Source: Legionellales bacterium
GTDB lineage: Bacteria; Pseudomonadota; Gammaproteobacteria; Berkiellales; Berkiellaceae
DNA length: 64,000 nt
Assembly (NCBI GenBank): GCA_002708265.1
Contig: PANA01000005.1
Coordinates: 1 to 64,000 of the forward strand
Direction: 5' to 3'
Below, one piece after another: positions 23,001 through 32,092 of the stretch (position 1 is the first letter of the stretch; the number at the start of each line of letters is the position of its first letter). The position numbers and the translations under genes are program-made. The notes beneath the pieces were generated by a model. That model made no database searches. It was given only the letters and a program-made list of their open reading frames with translations, and was not told the DNA's origin.

Positions 23001-23555
23001 ATATTCGCCAGCAATGGGGATATAGATGGACTCGCCTTCTTGGTTTATACGTGACACTTCTAGGTAAAAACGATTGCCATAGATATTTTGATACTTTTTT
23101 ATTGCCAATTCCGATCGAGCACTATCGCCTGCCAATATTGACTGACCAATTTCACTATTAATTCCGCCGGAAAGAACTATCAGCCCCTCAGAGTACTCTT
23201 CTAACCATTCAAATTTGTATATGGGTACCGGATTTCGCTCTGAAAACAAATACCCTTTAGATATCAGCTGACATAAGTTGTTATAACCAGTTCCGTTCAT
23301 ACAAAGAAATACACAACGATCGATATTATCTACAGCATCATCTTTGATCCATAGCTCTGAACCAATAATTGGCTTAACACCAGTCCCGCATAAACTTTTA
23401 TAACTTTTTACCGCTGAAAATAAGTTCGCTATATCAGTTATTGCGCATGCTGCTAGATTGTTTTGTTCACACGCAGATGAGAGTGCTTTAATACGACACA
23501 AACCATCTAATATTGAGTACTCGCTGTGTACACGAAGATGCACAAACGCGGTCAT
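20085..23555 (-). CDS. dnaE: DNA polymerase III subunit alpha DnaE
   Basis: 1156 residues, full length. It has an N-terminal PHP domain ([16 protein letters not shown]), palm catalytic motif [19 protein letters not shown] (about 395-415), [40 protein letters not shown], a helix-hairpin-helix region (GAIKGVGE) and a C-terminal OB fold ([21 protein letters not shown]). It is the replicative polymerase. Its start overlaps the rnhB stop by 4 bp, as in the classical rnhB-dnaE-accA order. Confidence 0.98.
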   Translation of the reverse strand: [1156 protein letters not shown]

Positions 23556-24118
23556 ATCAGCTCCTGCACTGGTGCAAACGACTTGCGGTGAATATCAATA
23601 GGGCCAAAAGCACGAATAGCACTTAGGTGAAATGCCGTTGGGTAGCCTTTATGCTTATCAAAACCATATTCCGGAAACTGTTCAGCATACTTTTTCATTA
23701 GGCGATCTCTGGTTACCTTAGCCAAAATAGAAGCCGCACTAATGCAAGGAACGAGCATATCGCCTTTGACTATAGATTTGGAAGGGACTGAAAAGCCTGG
23801 GCTAGCGTTTCCATCGACATAAATAAAACTAGGCTGAATAGGAAGTGCCTCAACCGCCCTTTTCATACTTAAAAATGTAGCTTGCAAGATATTGATACTA
23901 TCTATCTCTTCTTCGCTTGCCCAACCAATGCCATAAGCTACTGCCTGTTCCTTAACGGCTTCAAATAAGTACTCGCGCTTTTTTTCAGATAGCTTTTTTG
24001 AGTCAGTGAGCCCCTCTAAAGAGTATGATTCAGGCAAAATAACGGCGGCTGAACATACAGGACCAGCTATGGGGCCCCTACCTACCTCGTCCACTCCTGC
24101 TTCCATACAAGTTGTCAT
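23552..24118 (-). CDS. rnhB: Ribonuclease HII
   Basis: 188 residues. The RNase HII active-site motif GVDEVGRGPIAGPV is near the N-terminus. It is followed by LTDSKKLSEKKRE, FIYVDGNASPGF, CISAASILAKVTRDR and the C-terminal YGFDKHKGYPTAFH. It removes ribonucleotides misincorporated in DNA. The gene shares one base with the lpxB stop and overlaps dnaE by 4 bp. Confidence 0.97.
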   Translation of the reverse strand: MTTCMEAGVDEVGRGPIAGPVCSAAVILPESYSLEGLTDSKKLSEKKREYLFEAVKEQAVAYGIGWASEEEIDSINILQATFLSMKRAVEALPIQPSFIYVDGNASPGFSVPSKSIVKGDMLVPCISAASILAKVTRDRLMKKYAEQFPEYGFDKHKGYPTAFHLSAIRAFGPIDIHRKSFAPVQELI

Positions 24119-25263
24119 TAGCTATCCTTAATTAAATCATAGGCTACTTGCGCTGACTGCTTATCCGCATTGAGGGCAATACTTTTATGTATAGTATCAA
24201 ACTCGGAAATCATTTCTGTTTGTGGGGTATTAAGTAGGTTAACCATTTCATCAGCCACAACAGACGGATTAATCTTCTGTATATATTCAGAAACAAGTGA
24301 CTTCTTTGCAAGCAAATTAGGCAAAGCAAAATGCTTCAGAGTTAGAAGACATCGACCAATGAGGTAGTTTAGAAATGAAACTTTGTATATTACAACCATC
24401 GGTTTTTTAAGCAGCATTGTTTCTAACGTCACCGTACCTGATTTTGCTAAAACCACATCCGCTGCTGCTATAGCTGTTCTTGTATCATTGACGGTTAATT
24501 GTATCGACAATTTTCGCTGGGCTTTTAGTAAAATAGATTCCCATTGTTTTTTAGATTTTTCATTTAAACAAGCAATAAGAAACTGCACTTGGGGCACTTT
24601 AAGCTGAATCTTCTCAGCTATGGTTAGAATAATGGGGGCTAACATATCGATCTCTTTTTTTCGAGATCCGCCCAGCAGCGTAATTAGAGGCTTATCTGTT
24701 AGGCCGTATTTATTTCTTGCTTCAACCTTGAATGACTCATCTGCCCCTAGAGGAATATCATCAGCCAATTTCATGCCGACACAGGTAACAGGGATTTGAT
24801 GTGTTTTATAAATATCAGTTTCAAATGGAAACAAGACCATAATGTGACTTACGGCCCTTTTAATACTAAATATACGCTTTTTACGCCAAGCCCAAACAGA
24901 TGGGCCAACATAGTGTAAGGTCTTAATACCGTTTGCCTTGAGCTTTTTCTCTACACGCAAATTAAACTCAGGTGCATCGATTCCAATAAATAAATCAGGG
25001 GGATTATCTAAGCATCGTTTACATACTTCATTATATAAACCATATATAGATCGGATATTAAGAAGCGGATCGACGAAGCCCATGTAATTGATGCGCTCAT
25101 AACTGAACCAGGGTTTAAGACCTTGCTTTTCCATCAACGGACCAGCAACACCTTCAAACTGAGCATGTGGGAGTTTGGATTTTAACTCTGCAAGCAATCC
25201 GGCGCCAAGACGGTCCCCTGACGCTTCGCCACAGACAATGACGATACGAGTGGGGTTTGACAC
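24118..25263 (-). CDS. lpxB: Lipid-A-disaccharide synthase LpxB
   Basis: 381 residues with RIVIVCGEASGDRLGAGL, FIGIDAPEFNLRVEKKLK, HYVGPSVWAWRKKRI, FPFETDIY, LLGGSRKKEI and the C-terminal glycosyltransferase motif DVVLAKSGTVTLETMLLKKPMVVIYK. It is a GT19-family enzyme that joins lipid X and UDP-diacylglucosamine to form the lipid A disaccharide at the inner membrane. It lies one base downstream of lpxA in the lpxD-fabZ-lpxA-lpxB cluster. Confidence 0.97.
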   Translation of the reverse strand: MSNPTRIVIVCGEASGDRLGAGLLAELKSKLPHAQFEGVAGPLMEKQGLKPWFSYERINYMGFVDPLLNIRSIYGLYNEVCKRCLDNPPDLFIGIDAPEFNLRVEKKLKANGIKTLHYVGPSVWAWRKKRIFSIKRAVSHIMVLFPFETDIYKTHQIPVTCVGMKLADDIPLGADESFKVEARNKYGLTDKPLITLLGGSRKKEIDMLAPIILTIAEKIQLKVPQVQFLIACLNEKSKKQWESILLKAQRKLSIQLTVNDTRTAIAAADVVLAKSGTVTLETMLLKKPMVVIYKVSFLNYLIGRCLLTLKHFALPNLLAKKSLVSEYIQKINPSVVADEMVNLLNTPQTEMISEFDTIHKSIALNADKQSAQVAYDLIKDS

Positions 25264-25264
25264 G

Positions 25265-26035
25265 TTATCTTAATATCCCTCTCTCAGAGGTCTCTACAGA
25301 GTCAATGAAGTCACTCACTTCATTAATAGAAGCATATTTATCTTTAATTAAGCCTAGTGCTTCTTCCGCTGTATGACCTTGACGGAAAAATATTTTATAA
25401 GCTTGTTTCAAAGCGGCAATAGATTCTTCAGAAAAGCCTCTTCGTCTTAGTCCAACTTGGTTTAAACCATGAACTTGTGCTGGGTGTCCAGACACCATGA
25501 CAAAAGGCGCAACATCTTTCGTAATTATACTGCCACCAGCACAGAAGCTGTAGGAGCCAATATGACAGAATTGATGAACGCCAACAAAACCTCCAAGGTT
25601 CGCTTTGTCACCAACTCGAACGTGACCCGCTATAGAGGCGTTATTTGAAAATACGGTATCACTGCCGACATGACAGTCATGCGCAATGTGAACATATGCC
25701 ATAAGCAAGTTTCTATTGCCTACAAATGTTTCACCATGGTCTTGAACCGTACCGCGAGAAATCGTAACAAACTCACGGATGATATTCTCATCACCGATTC
25801 TTAAAGTTGTGGGTTCGCCAGCATACTTCTTATCTTGTGGGGCTTCACCAATCGAGCAGAACTGGAAAAAATGGTTATTTTTTCCAATAAGGGTAGGCCC
25901 CTTTATAACAACATGAGACTCGATAATAGTGTTATCACCGATTTCTACATCTTTGCCGATCACTGAAAATGGACCGATTGTTACGTTAGTACCAATTTTA
26001 GCCTCTGGGTGGACTACAGCTAATTCGCTTATCAC
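25265..26035 (-). CDS. lpxA: Acyl-ACP--UDP-N-acetylglucosamine O-acyltransferase LpxA
   Basis: 256 residues dominated by hexapeptide repeats ([23 protein letters not shown] and onward) that form a left-handed beta helix, with the catalytic region [25 protein letters not shown] and a C-terminal helical part beginning [13 protein letters not shown]. It catalyses the first step of lipid A synthesis. The start overlaps the fabZ stop by 4 bp. Confidence 0.97.
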   Translation of the reverse strand: MISELAVVHPEAKIGTNVTIGPFSVIGKDVEIGDNTIIESHVVIKGPTLIGKNNHFFQFCSIGEAPQDKKYAGEPTTLRIGDENIIREFVTISRGTVQDHGETFVGNRNLLMAYVHIAHDCHVGSDTVFSNNASIAGHVRVGDKANLGGFVGVHQFCHIGSYSFCAGGSIITKDVAPFVMVSGHPAQVHGLNQVGLRRRGFSEESIAALKQAYKIFFRQGHTAEEALGLIKDKYASINEVSDFIDSVETSERGILR

Positions 26036-26472
26036 TTTTTTTCTTCCTTTTGCGCGGCACAGAGGATGTCTGCTACACAGGCGACTTCTCCGTCAACGAT
26101 CGCTTCTCCGTGAATTTTCCAAAAGTTCCTTTTTCGGCCCGTGAACGTTGCATTTAATATCAGCTGATCTCCGGGAATAACCTTTCGCTTAAAGCGCACA
26201 TTGTCAATTGACGCTAAATAAAAGAGCATTTCAGAAGGATCATATCCTTCAGTCTTATATGCTAAGATACCTGCTGCCTGAGCAAGAGCCTCAATAATCA
26301 ACACACCTGGCATCACTGGTACATCTGGGAAATGGCCAGTGAAAAATGGCTCATTAAATGTAACATTTTTGATGGCAACCAGCTTGTCCGTATCTACACT
26401 TTGAACTTTATCTACCAGCAAAAAAGGATACCGGTGCGGCAGGTAATTAAGTATGTCTTGAATATTCATCAA
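26032..26472 (-). CDS. fabZ: 3-hydroxyacyl-ACP dehydratase FabZ
   Basis: 146 residues of hot-dog fold with [13 protein letters not shown] and the active-site stretch [22 protein letters not shown] (His and Glu catalytic pair), then [12 protein letters not shown]-like [14 protein letters not shown]. It dehydrates 3-hydroxyacyl-ACP in fatty acid elongation and so competes with LpxA and LpxD for the shared substrate pool, which explains the conserved co-location. It starts 14 bp after lpxD ends. Confidence 0.97.
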   Translation of the reverse strand: MMNIQDILNYLPHRYPFLLVDKVQSVDTDKLVAIKNVTFNEPFFTGHFPDVPVMPGVLIIEALAQAAGILAYKTEGYDPSEMLFYLASIDNVRFKRKVIPGDQLILNATFTGRKRNFWKIHGEAIVDGEVACVADILCAAQKEEKK

Positions 26473-26486
26473 TCCTACACCTTAAA

Positions 26487-27527
26487 TTAGTCGGCTATCA
26501 CTTTAGACTCTAAATCCTTTAAACGTCTAGCAATTTCATCCAACTGATGAAATCGCGTTACGTTTTTAAGCCAAAGAGATTTTTCTTTTACTGGCATGCC
26601 AGAAGAATACACGCCCGGCTTTCGAATACTTCTAGTCACCATAGACATGCCTGAAATATGAACACCATCAGCAATGGTAATGTGTCCTTTGATACAAGTA
26701 CCACCACCAACCAAACAATGCCGTCCGATGACAGTTGAACCGGATATACCGGTACAACCAGCAATAGCAGAGTGTGCTCCAATCCTGACGTTATGTGCAA
26801 TCTGAATCAAATTATCTAATATTACGCCGTCTTCTATGACCGTATCTTCTACAGCCCCACGGTCAATACTACAATTAGAACCAATTTCAACGCGCTCTCC
26901 AATAGTCACCCCACCAATTTGAGGGACTTTGTGCCAACGTCCTTTTTCATCTGGTTCAAAGCCAAAGCCATCTGCACCAATAACTGTGCCACTATGAACC
27001 ACACAGCTTTTTCCTAGCTTAGTATCGCTATACAAAGTAACATTTGGGTGTATCAAGGTGCCAGCACCTATGACACTGTTAAATCCAACGGAGATATTCC
27101 CCATCAAACAAACACCCGACTCAACTACGACATTATCGCCTATCGTTACATTCGGACCAACATAGGCTTCTGGACTAACCTTCGCACCATCCATGACCAC
27201 AGCCGATGGATGAATTCCTTGTTTGCTTTGCTCAGGTGGTTGAAACAACCATGAGGCTACTTGTGCAAAAGCCATTCGTGGATGAGAGACAATAAATACA
27301 TCAGAAGGACACTCACTGGCATCCTCCTCCGTTAACAAGACAACACCAGCTCGGGTCTGTCTGAGCTGAGGCATATACTTAGCAACTGTGAAAAAGCTTA
27401 AGTCATCTTCAGTTGCAACATCTAAAGTTCTTATACCCTTGATAACTCGGCCAGGCTTACCTCGATAAACTAAATTAAACTTTTCTGCTAGTGCCTCAGC
27501 TGTAACACTTGTCGTGCAAATTGGCAT
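26487..27527 (-). CDS. lpxD: UDP-3-O-(3-hydroxyacyl)glucosamine N-acyltransferase LpxD
   Basis: 346 residues: an N-terminal uridine-binding domain (about 1-100, with TLDVATEDDLSFFTVAKYMPQL), a hexapeptide-repeat beta helix (HPSAVVMDGAKVSPEAYVG onwards) with GADGFGFEPDEKGRWHKVPQ and the catalytic His in IQIAHNVRIG, and a C-terminal helix (VTRFHQLDEIARRLKDLE). It adds the N-linked acyl chain, the third step in lipid A synthesis. It lies 17 bp downstream of skp. Confidence 0.97.
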   Translation of the reverse strand: MPICTTSVTAEALAEKFNLVYRGKPGRVIKGIRTLDVATEDDLSFFTVAKYMPQLRQTRAGVVLLTEEDASECPSDVFIVSHPRMAFAQVASWLFQPPEQSKQGIHPSAVVMDGAKVSPEAYVGPNVTIGDNVVVESGVCLMGNISVGFNSVIGAGTLIHPNVTLYSDTKLGKSCVVHSGTVIGADGFGFEPDEKGRWHKVPQIGGVTIGERVEIGSNCSIDRGAVEDTVIEDGVILDNLIQIAHNVRIGAHSAIAGCTGISGSTVIGRHCLVGGGTCIKGHITIADGVHISGMSMVTRSIRKPGVYSSGMPVKEKSLWLKNVTRFHQLDEIARRLKDLESKVIAD

Positions 27528-27544
27528 ATTGTCTCCGATACCCT

Positions 27545-28048
27545 TTACGCTTTTGCGTCAAGACGGCTAATGATTTGTCTAGTAATGTCATTAGACTCGG
27601 AAAAGTATACAGACATATCGCTAGGGAAGATCATGTCAAATGATTCCTTAGCAGCATAGTCATCAATAACATCTTTCAACTGCGCCATAAATTTTTGCAT
27701 TTCTTCTTGCTGACGGTGATTGAAGCTATCGTTAAACTCAATTTGTTTTACTTGAAGCTCACGCTGCATCATAGCCAAATCACGTTCCATAGCTTGCCGC
27801 TCATCTTCAGACAATGTTGCGCTCTCTCTTTCAAGTGACGCTCTTTTTTTCATAAAACGTTGTTCCTCAGACTGGAGCTCAGACTGAGGATCTGAAAACT
27901 CTGACTGAAGCTCAGTTGAAACAGTTTTTGCCATTTCAGACTTTTCTAAAACTTCACGAACATTAACAATGCCAAGCTTTTGTTCAGCATTTGCCAATGT
28001 TGGCACTAATAAAGCAGCTAAAACTAATCCAATAGTGAACTTTTTCAA
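27545..28048 (-). CDS. skp: Periplasmic chaperone Skp/OmpH
   Basis: 167 residues starting MKKFTIGLVLAALLVPTLANA, a clear signal peptide. The mature protein is KLGIVNVREVLEKSE followed by a long charged coiled coil (about 45-125) and a C-terminal IISRLD. It matches the OmpH/Skp family, trimeric holdases that carry unfolded outer-membrane proteins across the periplasm. It is placed directly after bamA, the assembly machine it serves. Confidence 0.94.
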   Translation of the reverse strand: MKKFTIGLVLAALLVPTLANAEQKLGIVNVREVLEKSEMAKTVSTELQSEFSDPQSELQSEEQRFMKKRASLERESATLSEDERQAMERDLAMMQRELQVKQIEFNDSFNHRQQEEMQKFMAQLKDVIDDYAAKESFDMIFPSDMSVYFSESNDITRQIISRLDAKA

Positions 28049-28075
28049 GGGGTCCCCCTATTTGCTTTTCCTAAA

Positions 28076-30391
28076 TTAAAAGTATGTGCCAATTGAGAAG
28101 CTAAAGGATCGCGTATCATCACCCTTCTTCTCATTCAAAGGCTTCGCCAAACTGAACTCTAATGGTCCCATTGGCGATACCCAAGTCACCGCCAAACCAG
28201 TCGTAAAACGTAACCCTGCTGGGTTATTTTGAGAAACATTTTCTCCTGCAGCAGTCGTCAAACGTTTACCGGTGGCATAAACCTGTCCCGCATCTAAAAA
28301 CAGTGCTGGACGAACTGACTTCCAGTTTTCTTCCCCCCATAAGCGAGAGAAAGCCAGCTGCGCGCTTGAGCTAACCATTAGGTTACCACCGAACGGGTTA
28401 CCCAGCGAATCTTTTGGACCAAGTGAGCTTTCTTCATAACCTCTAACGGTTCTGGAGCCACCAGCGAAATAGTGCTGATAAAACGGTAGGCGCCCTGTGT
28501 TTCCGTACCCACCACCGTAGGCAACGTTAAGATTTAGGTTTCCTATAAGAACCGTTGTGAAGGGATAATACAGCTGACTGTTAAAGTTAGCTTTATAATA
28601 CTCTAGTCCCGAGCCTGGTAAAGTGAGCGAGGCGCCCACACGATGACGGGTTCCTTTAGTAGGAAAAATATATCGATCGAGCGAGTTATACATCCAACCC
28701 ATGGAGACATCATACTCAAACGAGTGCTTGCCGTTATCCCGGATAAAGTACGCAATTTCTTCTGGTACCTGTGTCCCTGCTTTAAGATCGGTATCTCTGA
28801 CACCAAAGCCCCACGTAGCTCTCGCCGAACGGGTTAATGGCAAACTGTAGTCTACGTTGAACCCTAGAGAGTCGGTTACGTAATCAGATACGTCTGTGTT
28901 TTCAGCTAATTCTGTCTCACTGTAATAGAGATTGAACCCTCGGCTAATGCCATCCAACGTATAATATGGGTTGTTGTAGCCCATACTATACGTTGTATAT
29001 GTAGAAGAACGGTTAAAGTCCAGGTCGACAGTTCGACCTGTACCCATAAAATTTCGATTGGCGATGGAGGCATTAAACAAAACACCTTCAGCGGTTGAGT
29101 AGCCTACCCCCCCAGTGATATGACCTGACTGTGCTTCTTCAACACTCCAATCAAGATCTACCCAGTTTTCTCCGATTGGTCGCGTTTGAACAGTGACATC
29201 TTGGAAGAACCCGGTACGGTCTAGGCGTTTTTTTGACTCATCTACTTTGATAGAAGAAAGAACAGCCCCTTCTTGTTGCTGCATCTCCTGTCTCAAAACT
29301 GACTCTTGTGTCTTGTCATTTCCGGTAAAATTAATTTTGTTAACGTAATAGCGTTCGCCCTGGTCAACACTAAAAACGAATGAAACCGTATGCTTCTCAG
29401 CATCAACTTCAGGTATTGGACTGATTTCAGGAAAGGCATAACCTTCCTCCCCTAATCGCTCAGCAATATTTGTTACAGAAGTTGCAATTTTGCGTCGTGA
29501 GAAGGTCTCTCCGGGCTTGGCTATAATTAGCTTCATGATCTCGTTTTGAGGAACAACTGTTTCACCCTCAACACTTAAAGAGCCAACCGTGAACTGCTCA
29601 CCCTCATCAACATTGATGGTGATATATATCCCGCGCTTATCTTCTGTTATCGAAACTTGCGTCGAAATAATATCAAAATTCAAATAACCTCTGTCGAGAT
29701 AAAATGCTCTTAATGACTCTAAGTCAGATTCAAGACGTTGACGTGCATACTGATTACTTCGACTAAACCAGCTTAGCCAGTTGGAGGCTGAAAGAGAAAA
29801 CTCATTTAATAAGGTTTTATCACTGAACAGGCGGTTTCCAATGATATTGATGTCACGAATACGAGCGATCTCGCCTTCATCGATCTGAATATGAACGGCC
29901 ACTCTCTGTCTAGGCTGGTTTTCAGTTGTGATATTAACTTCTACACCATACTTACCCTGACTGAAATAAAGCCGCTCAAGCTCATTCGTCATCATCTTCA
30001 GCAAAGAGCGATCAAAAGTGCGCCCCTCAGCAAAACCTGCATCTTTTAATGCATCTAACATTTGCTTTGTCTTGATATCACTGTTGCCTGAAACAGTAAT
30101 TTCTCCAATGACTGGACGCTCTTCAACTTGAATAACCAAAGATTGGTCTTTTCTAACAAGAGAAATATTGGAAAAAAATCCTGTTTTGTACAGTACAAGT
30201 ATGATTTCATCAGAAGAAGATTGAGAAAGTTCATCCCCAATCTGGAAAGGCAAATAATCGTAAACGGTTTCTTCGCTGACCCGATGCAATCCCTCGATCT
30301 GAATTTCCTTTACAACGAATGGCTCAAACCCAAACGCTGTAGCTGACCAAATGCTTGTTCCAAGCAACAAGCCAATACCTAACTTTTTCAT
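28076..30391 (-). CDS. bamA: Outer-membrane protein assembly factor BamA
   Basis: 771 residues: signal peptide (MKKLGIGLLLGTSIWSATAFG), five POTRA-type repeats (about 25-420; FVVKEIQIEGLHRVSEETVYDYL opens the first) and a C-terminal beta barrel with the conserved loop motif TVRGYEESSLGP (about 653-664) and a terminal aromatic residue (GTYF). It folds and inserts beta-barrel proteins into the outer membrane. In most gammaproteobacteria rseP lies immediately upstream; here about 6.5 kb of other genes intervene. Confidence 0.97.
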   Translation of the reverse strand: MKKLGIGLLLGTSIWSATAFGFEPFVVKEIQIEGLHRVSEETVYDYLPFQIGDELSQSSSDEIILVLYKTGFFSNISLVRKDQSLVIQVEERPVIGEITVSGNSDIKTKQMLDALKDAGFAEGRTFDRSLLKMMTNELERLYFSQGKYGVEVNITTENQPRQRVAVHIQIDEGEIARIRDINIIGNRLFSDKTLLNEFSLSASNWLSWFSRSNQYARQRLESDLESLRAFYLDRGYLNFDIISTQVSITEDKRGIYITINVDEGEQFTVGSLSVEGETVVPQNEIMKLIIAKPGETFSRRKIATSVTNIAERLGEEGYAFPEISPIPEVDAEKHTVSFVFSVDQGERYYVNKINFTGNDKTQESVLRQEMQQQEGAVLSSIKVDESKKRLDRTGFFQDVTVQTRPIGENWVDLDWSVEEAQSGHITGGVGYSTAEGVLFNASIANRNFMGTGRTVDLDFNRSSTYTTYSMGYNNPYYTLDGISRGFNLYYSETELAENTDVSDYVTDSLGFNVDYSLPLTRSARATWGFGVRDTDLKAGTQVPEEIAYFIRDNGKHSFEYDVSMGWMYNSLDRYIFPTKGTRHRVGASLTLPGSGLEYYKANFNSQLYYPFTTVLIGNLNLNVAYGGGYGNTGRLPFYQHYFAGGSRTVRGYEESSLGPKDSLGNPFGGNLMVSSSAQLAFSRLWGEENWKSVRPALFLDAGQVYATGKRLTTAAGENVSQNNPAGLRFTTGLAVTWVSPMGPLEFSLAKPLNEKKGDDTRSFSFSIGTYF

Positions 30392-30439
30392 ACCGTTCTA
30401 CAATTCACGAATTACTGAAGCGACATATTAACATACGTG

Positions 30440-30465
30440 AAAAAAAAACCCAGACAGGATCTGGG
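30440..30465 (-). terminator. Intrinsic terminator after the GHSLG hydrolase gene
   Basis: Minus-strand hairpin CCCAGA-TCCTG-TCTGGG followed by nine T residues, 45 bp past the stop of the gene ending at 30510. It insulates bamA from upstream transcription, so bamA needs its own promoter in the remaining 48 bp. Confidence 0.9.
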
Positions 30466-30509
30466 CTTAAAAGAAAGGTTGGATATGTGTGTTAGCTAAA
30501 TATTTCGTG

Positions 30510-31973
30510 CTATTTGGGTGTTTTCTGAGCGTTTGAACGATACCTAACATCACTAGTACTGCCTGGACGTGGCAAGTGATCTCGAATCCCCACATGTTGT
30601 GGAGACTGCCGTGCATGAAATAGTAATGGCAATCTTCTTTGATTCGGATTTTCTTCAGGTGTTACGGGGTCTTGTACTGGGTGAACAACTGCATTCGGGC
30701 GGTTAGGCGCAGGCACGGCAAGTGGAACATTCGTCAAACTATTATAAACACTACGTCCTGCTCTCAGGACACCAAGACCTAAAGCGGTTAGAACCTGAGA
30801 AGCTAGAATAAATGGAAATGAGGCCACCTTAGCACCTGTGTGTAGGTGTTGTACCATACGCCGATTTGCATGGTTCTTTATCATGAACTCACCATCAACT
30901 TTAAAAAGTGAAACTTTTGGTATTGCAGGCAGGCCTAATGCATGAGAGGCAAGTTTTCCGGCCAATGTCTCATAACTTGCATAATGTGGTTCCGCGGGAC
31001 GGTCAGTAATTGATACATCCGGAAGAGCATAAATGTACTGTGCATTTTGGGGCATATGTCCAAGCAGCGGTACATGATCTGAGCCTCCAAAAATAACGGT
31101 TACTTTCTCACCGTTCATATCAGGATTATATGAGCCAGCAGGGCCAAAAGCATAAGCTTGAGACACTAACTCTGGAAAGCGATCGGCGGTTAACATCGCG
31201 ATGCTAGCACCTAAACTGTGACCATGTAGTATCGCTCCCTCTTTCCCCTCATATGCACTTTTTTGTTCACTTAGCCATTTCTTTAACACCTCTTGCCCCA
31301 TCCAGAATAGAGGCTCGCCTATGGCCATTCCAGGGGTCATGTCAGCGGCTAAGGCCCATGCAAACCCCTCAGAGCCTGGATATGTGGTCGATTTAAAGAC
31401 TAAGTGAGAAGGGGCAAGTTCATGATTAAGAGGCGCAAAGCCATAGCAAGGATATGCGCTGCTTATTTCTTGCCCTGTAAGATGAATTTTCTCTACAACG
31501 TAGAGGACCCCTTCTACTGAATTTTCCTTAAAATAAGGCAGCATCAATGTGTCCTGAATTTCAAAACCAAACTGAGCGCCGTAATTGAGAATATTGTTAA
31601 TCTGGCATTTGGCAGCTAAGCAAATATCTGGGGTTAGTTGGCTCGCATCCTGAAGCGCAACCAACTGATTAGTAATGGCATAACATCTGGCTTTTAGCTC
31701 TTCGTGCAGAGCTAATGAGAGCGCCCCAGACATCCCCAACAAAGTACTGGGCCCCAGCGCTCTAAGTAATCCAGGATCTATCCTGTGTCCAGACAATAAG
31801 ATATTAGCAACACTACGGGCAGCCTTAGCTTCATCAGTATCTTCACACTCCGGTAAAGCAACAATAAGGTTCTCTGCCCCATCGATCGGGGTAAAATGGC
31901 GAGCTTCTAAATCTACACCTTGAACTGTTGGCCATAACGCCTTGATTTTTATTAGTTTATTTTCATCAATCAT
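30510..31973 (-). CDS. Alpha/beta-hydrolase (lipase-like), possible secreted effector
   Basis: 487 residues, no signal peptide. The lipase nucleophile elbow GHSLGAS gives Ser253. FGPAGSYNPD and FGGSDHVPLLGHM follow in the region where the lipase acid residue is expected, and a downstream His (for example in HYASYETL or SHALGL) could complete the triad. A hydrophobic stretch (about 390-410, FPFILASQVLTALGLGVL) precedes a basic, Pro/Arg-rich disordered C-terminus of about 75 residues. It resembles class 3 lipases only around the elbow. It is monocistronic with its own terminator and interrupts the conserved rseP-bamA order. In a Dot/Icm-bearing organism it could be an effector acting on host lipids; that is inference, and no typical C-terminal E-block is visible. 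Confidence 0.65.
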   Translation of the reverse strand: MIDENKLIKIKALWPTVQGVDLEARHFTPIDGAENLIVALPECEDTDEAKAARSVANILLSGHRIDPGLLRALGPSTLLGMSGALSLALHEELKARCYAITNQLVALQDASQLTPDICLAAKCQINNILNYGAQFGFEIQDTLMLPYFKENSVEGVLYVVEKIHLTGQEISSAYPCYGFAPLNHELAPSHLVFKSTTYPGSEGFAWALAADMTPGMAIGEPLFWMGQEVLKKWLSEQKSAYEGKEGAILHGHSLGASIAMLTADRFPELVSQAYAFGPAGSYNPDMNGEKVTVIFGGSDHVPLLGHMPQNAQYIYALPDVSITDRPAEPHYASYETLAGKLASHALGLPAIPKVSLFKVDGEFMIKNHANRRMVQHLHTGAKVASFPFILASQVLTALGLGVLRAGRSVYNSLTNVPLAVPAPNRPNAVVHPVQDPVTPEENPNQRRLPLLFHARQSPQHVGIRDHLPRPGSTSDVRYRSNAQKTPK

Positions 31974-32092
31974 TATTACACACCGACAAATATAATTTAG
32001 TTATATTACCTATTTTTTTGCTGTTATTCAAGTGTTTATTGTTTTATATCGTGTAGTATTGCGCTTTAGGTTTTCAACTCACGAGTGCATAT

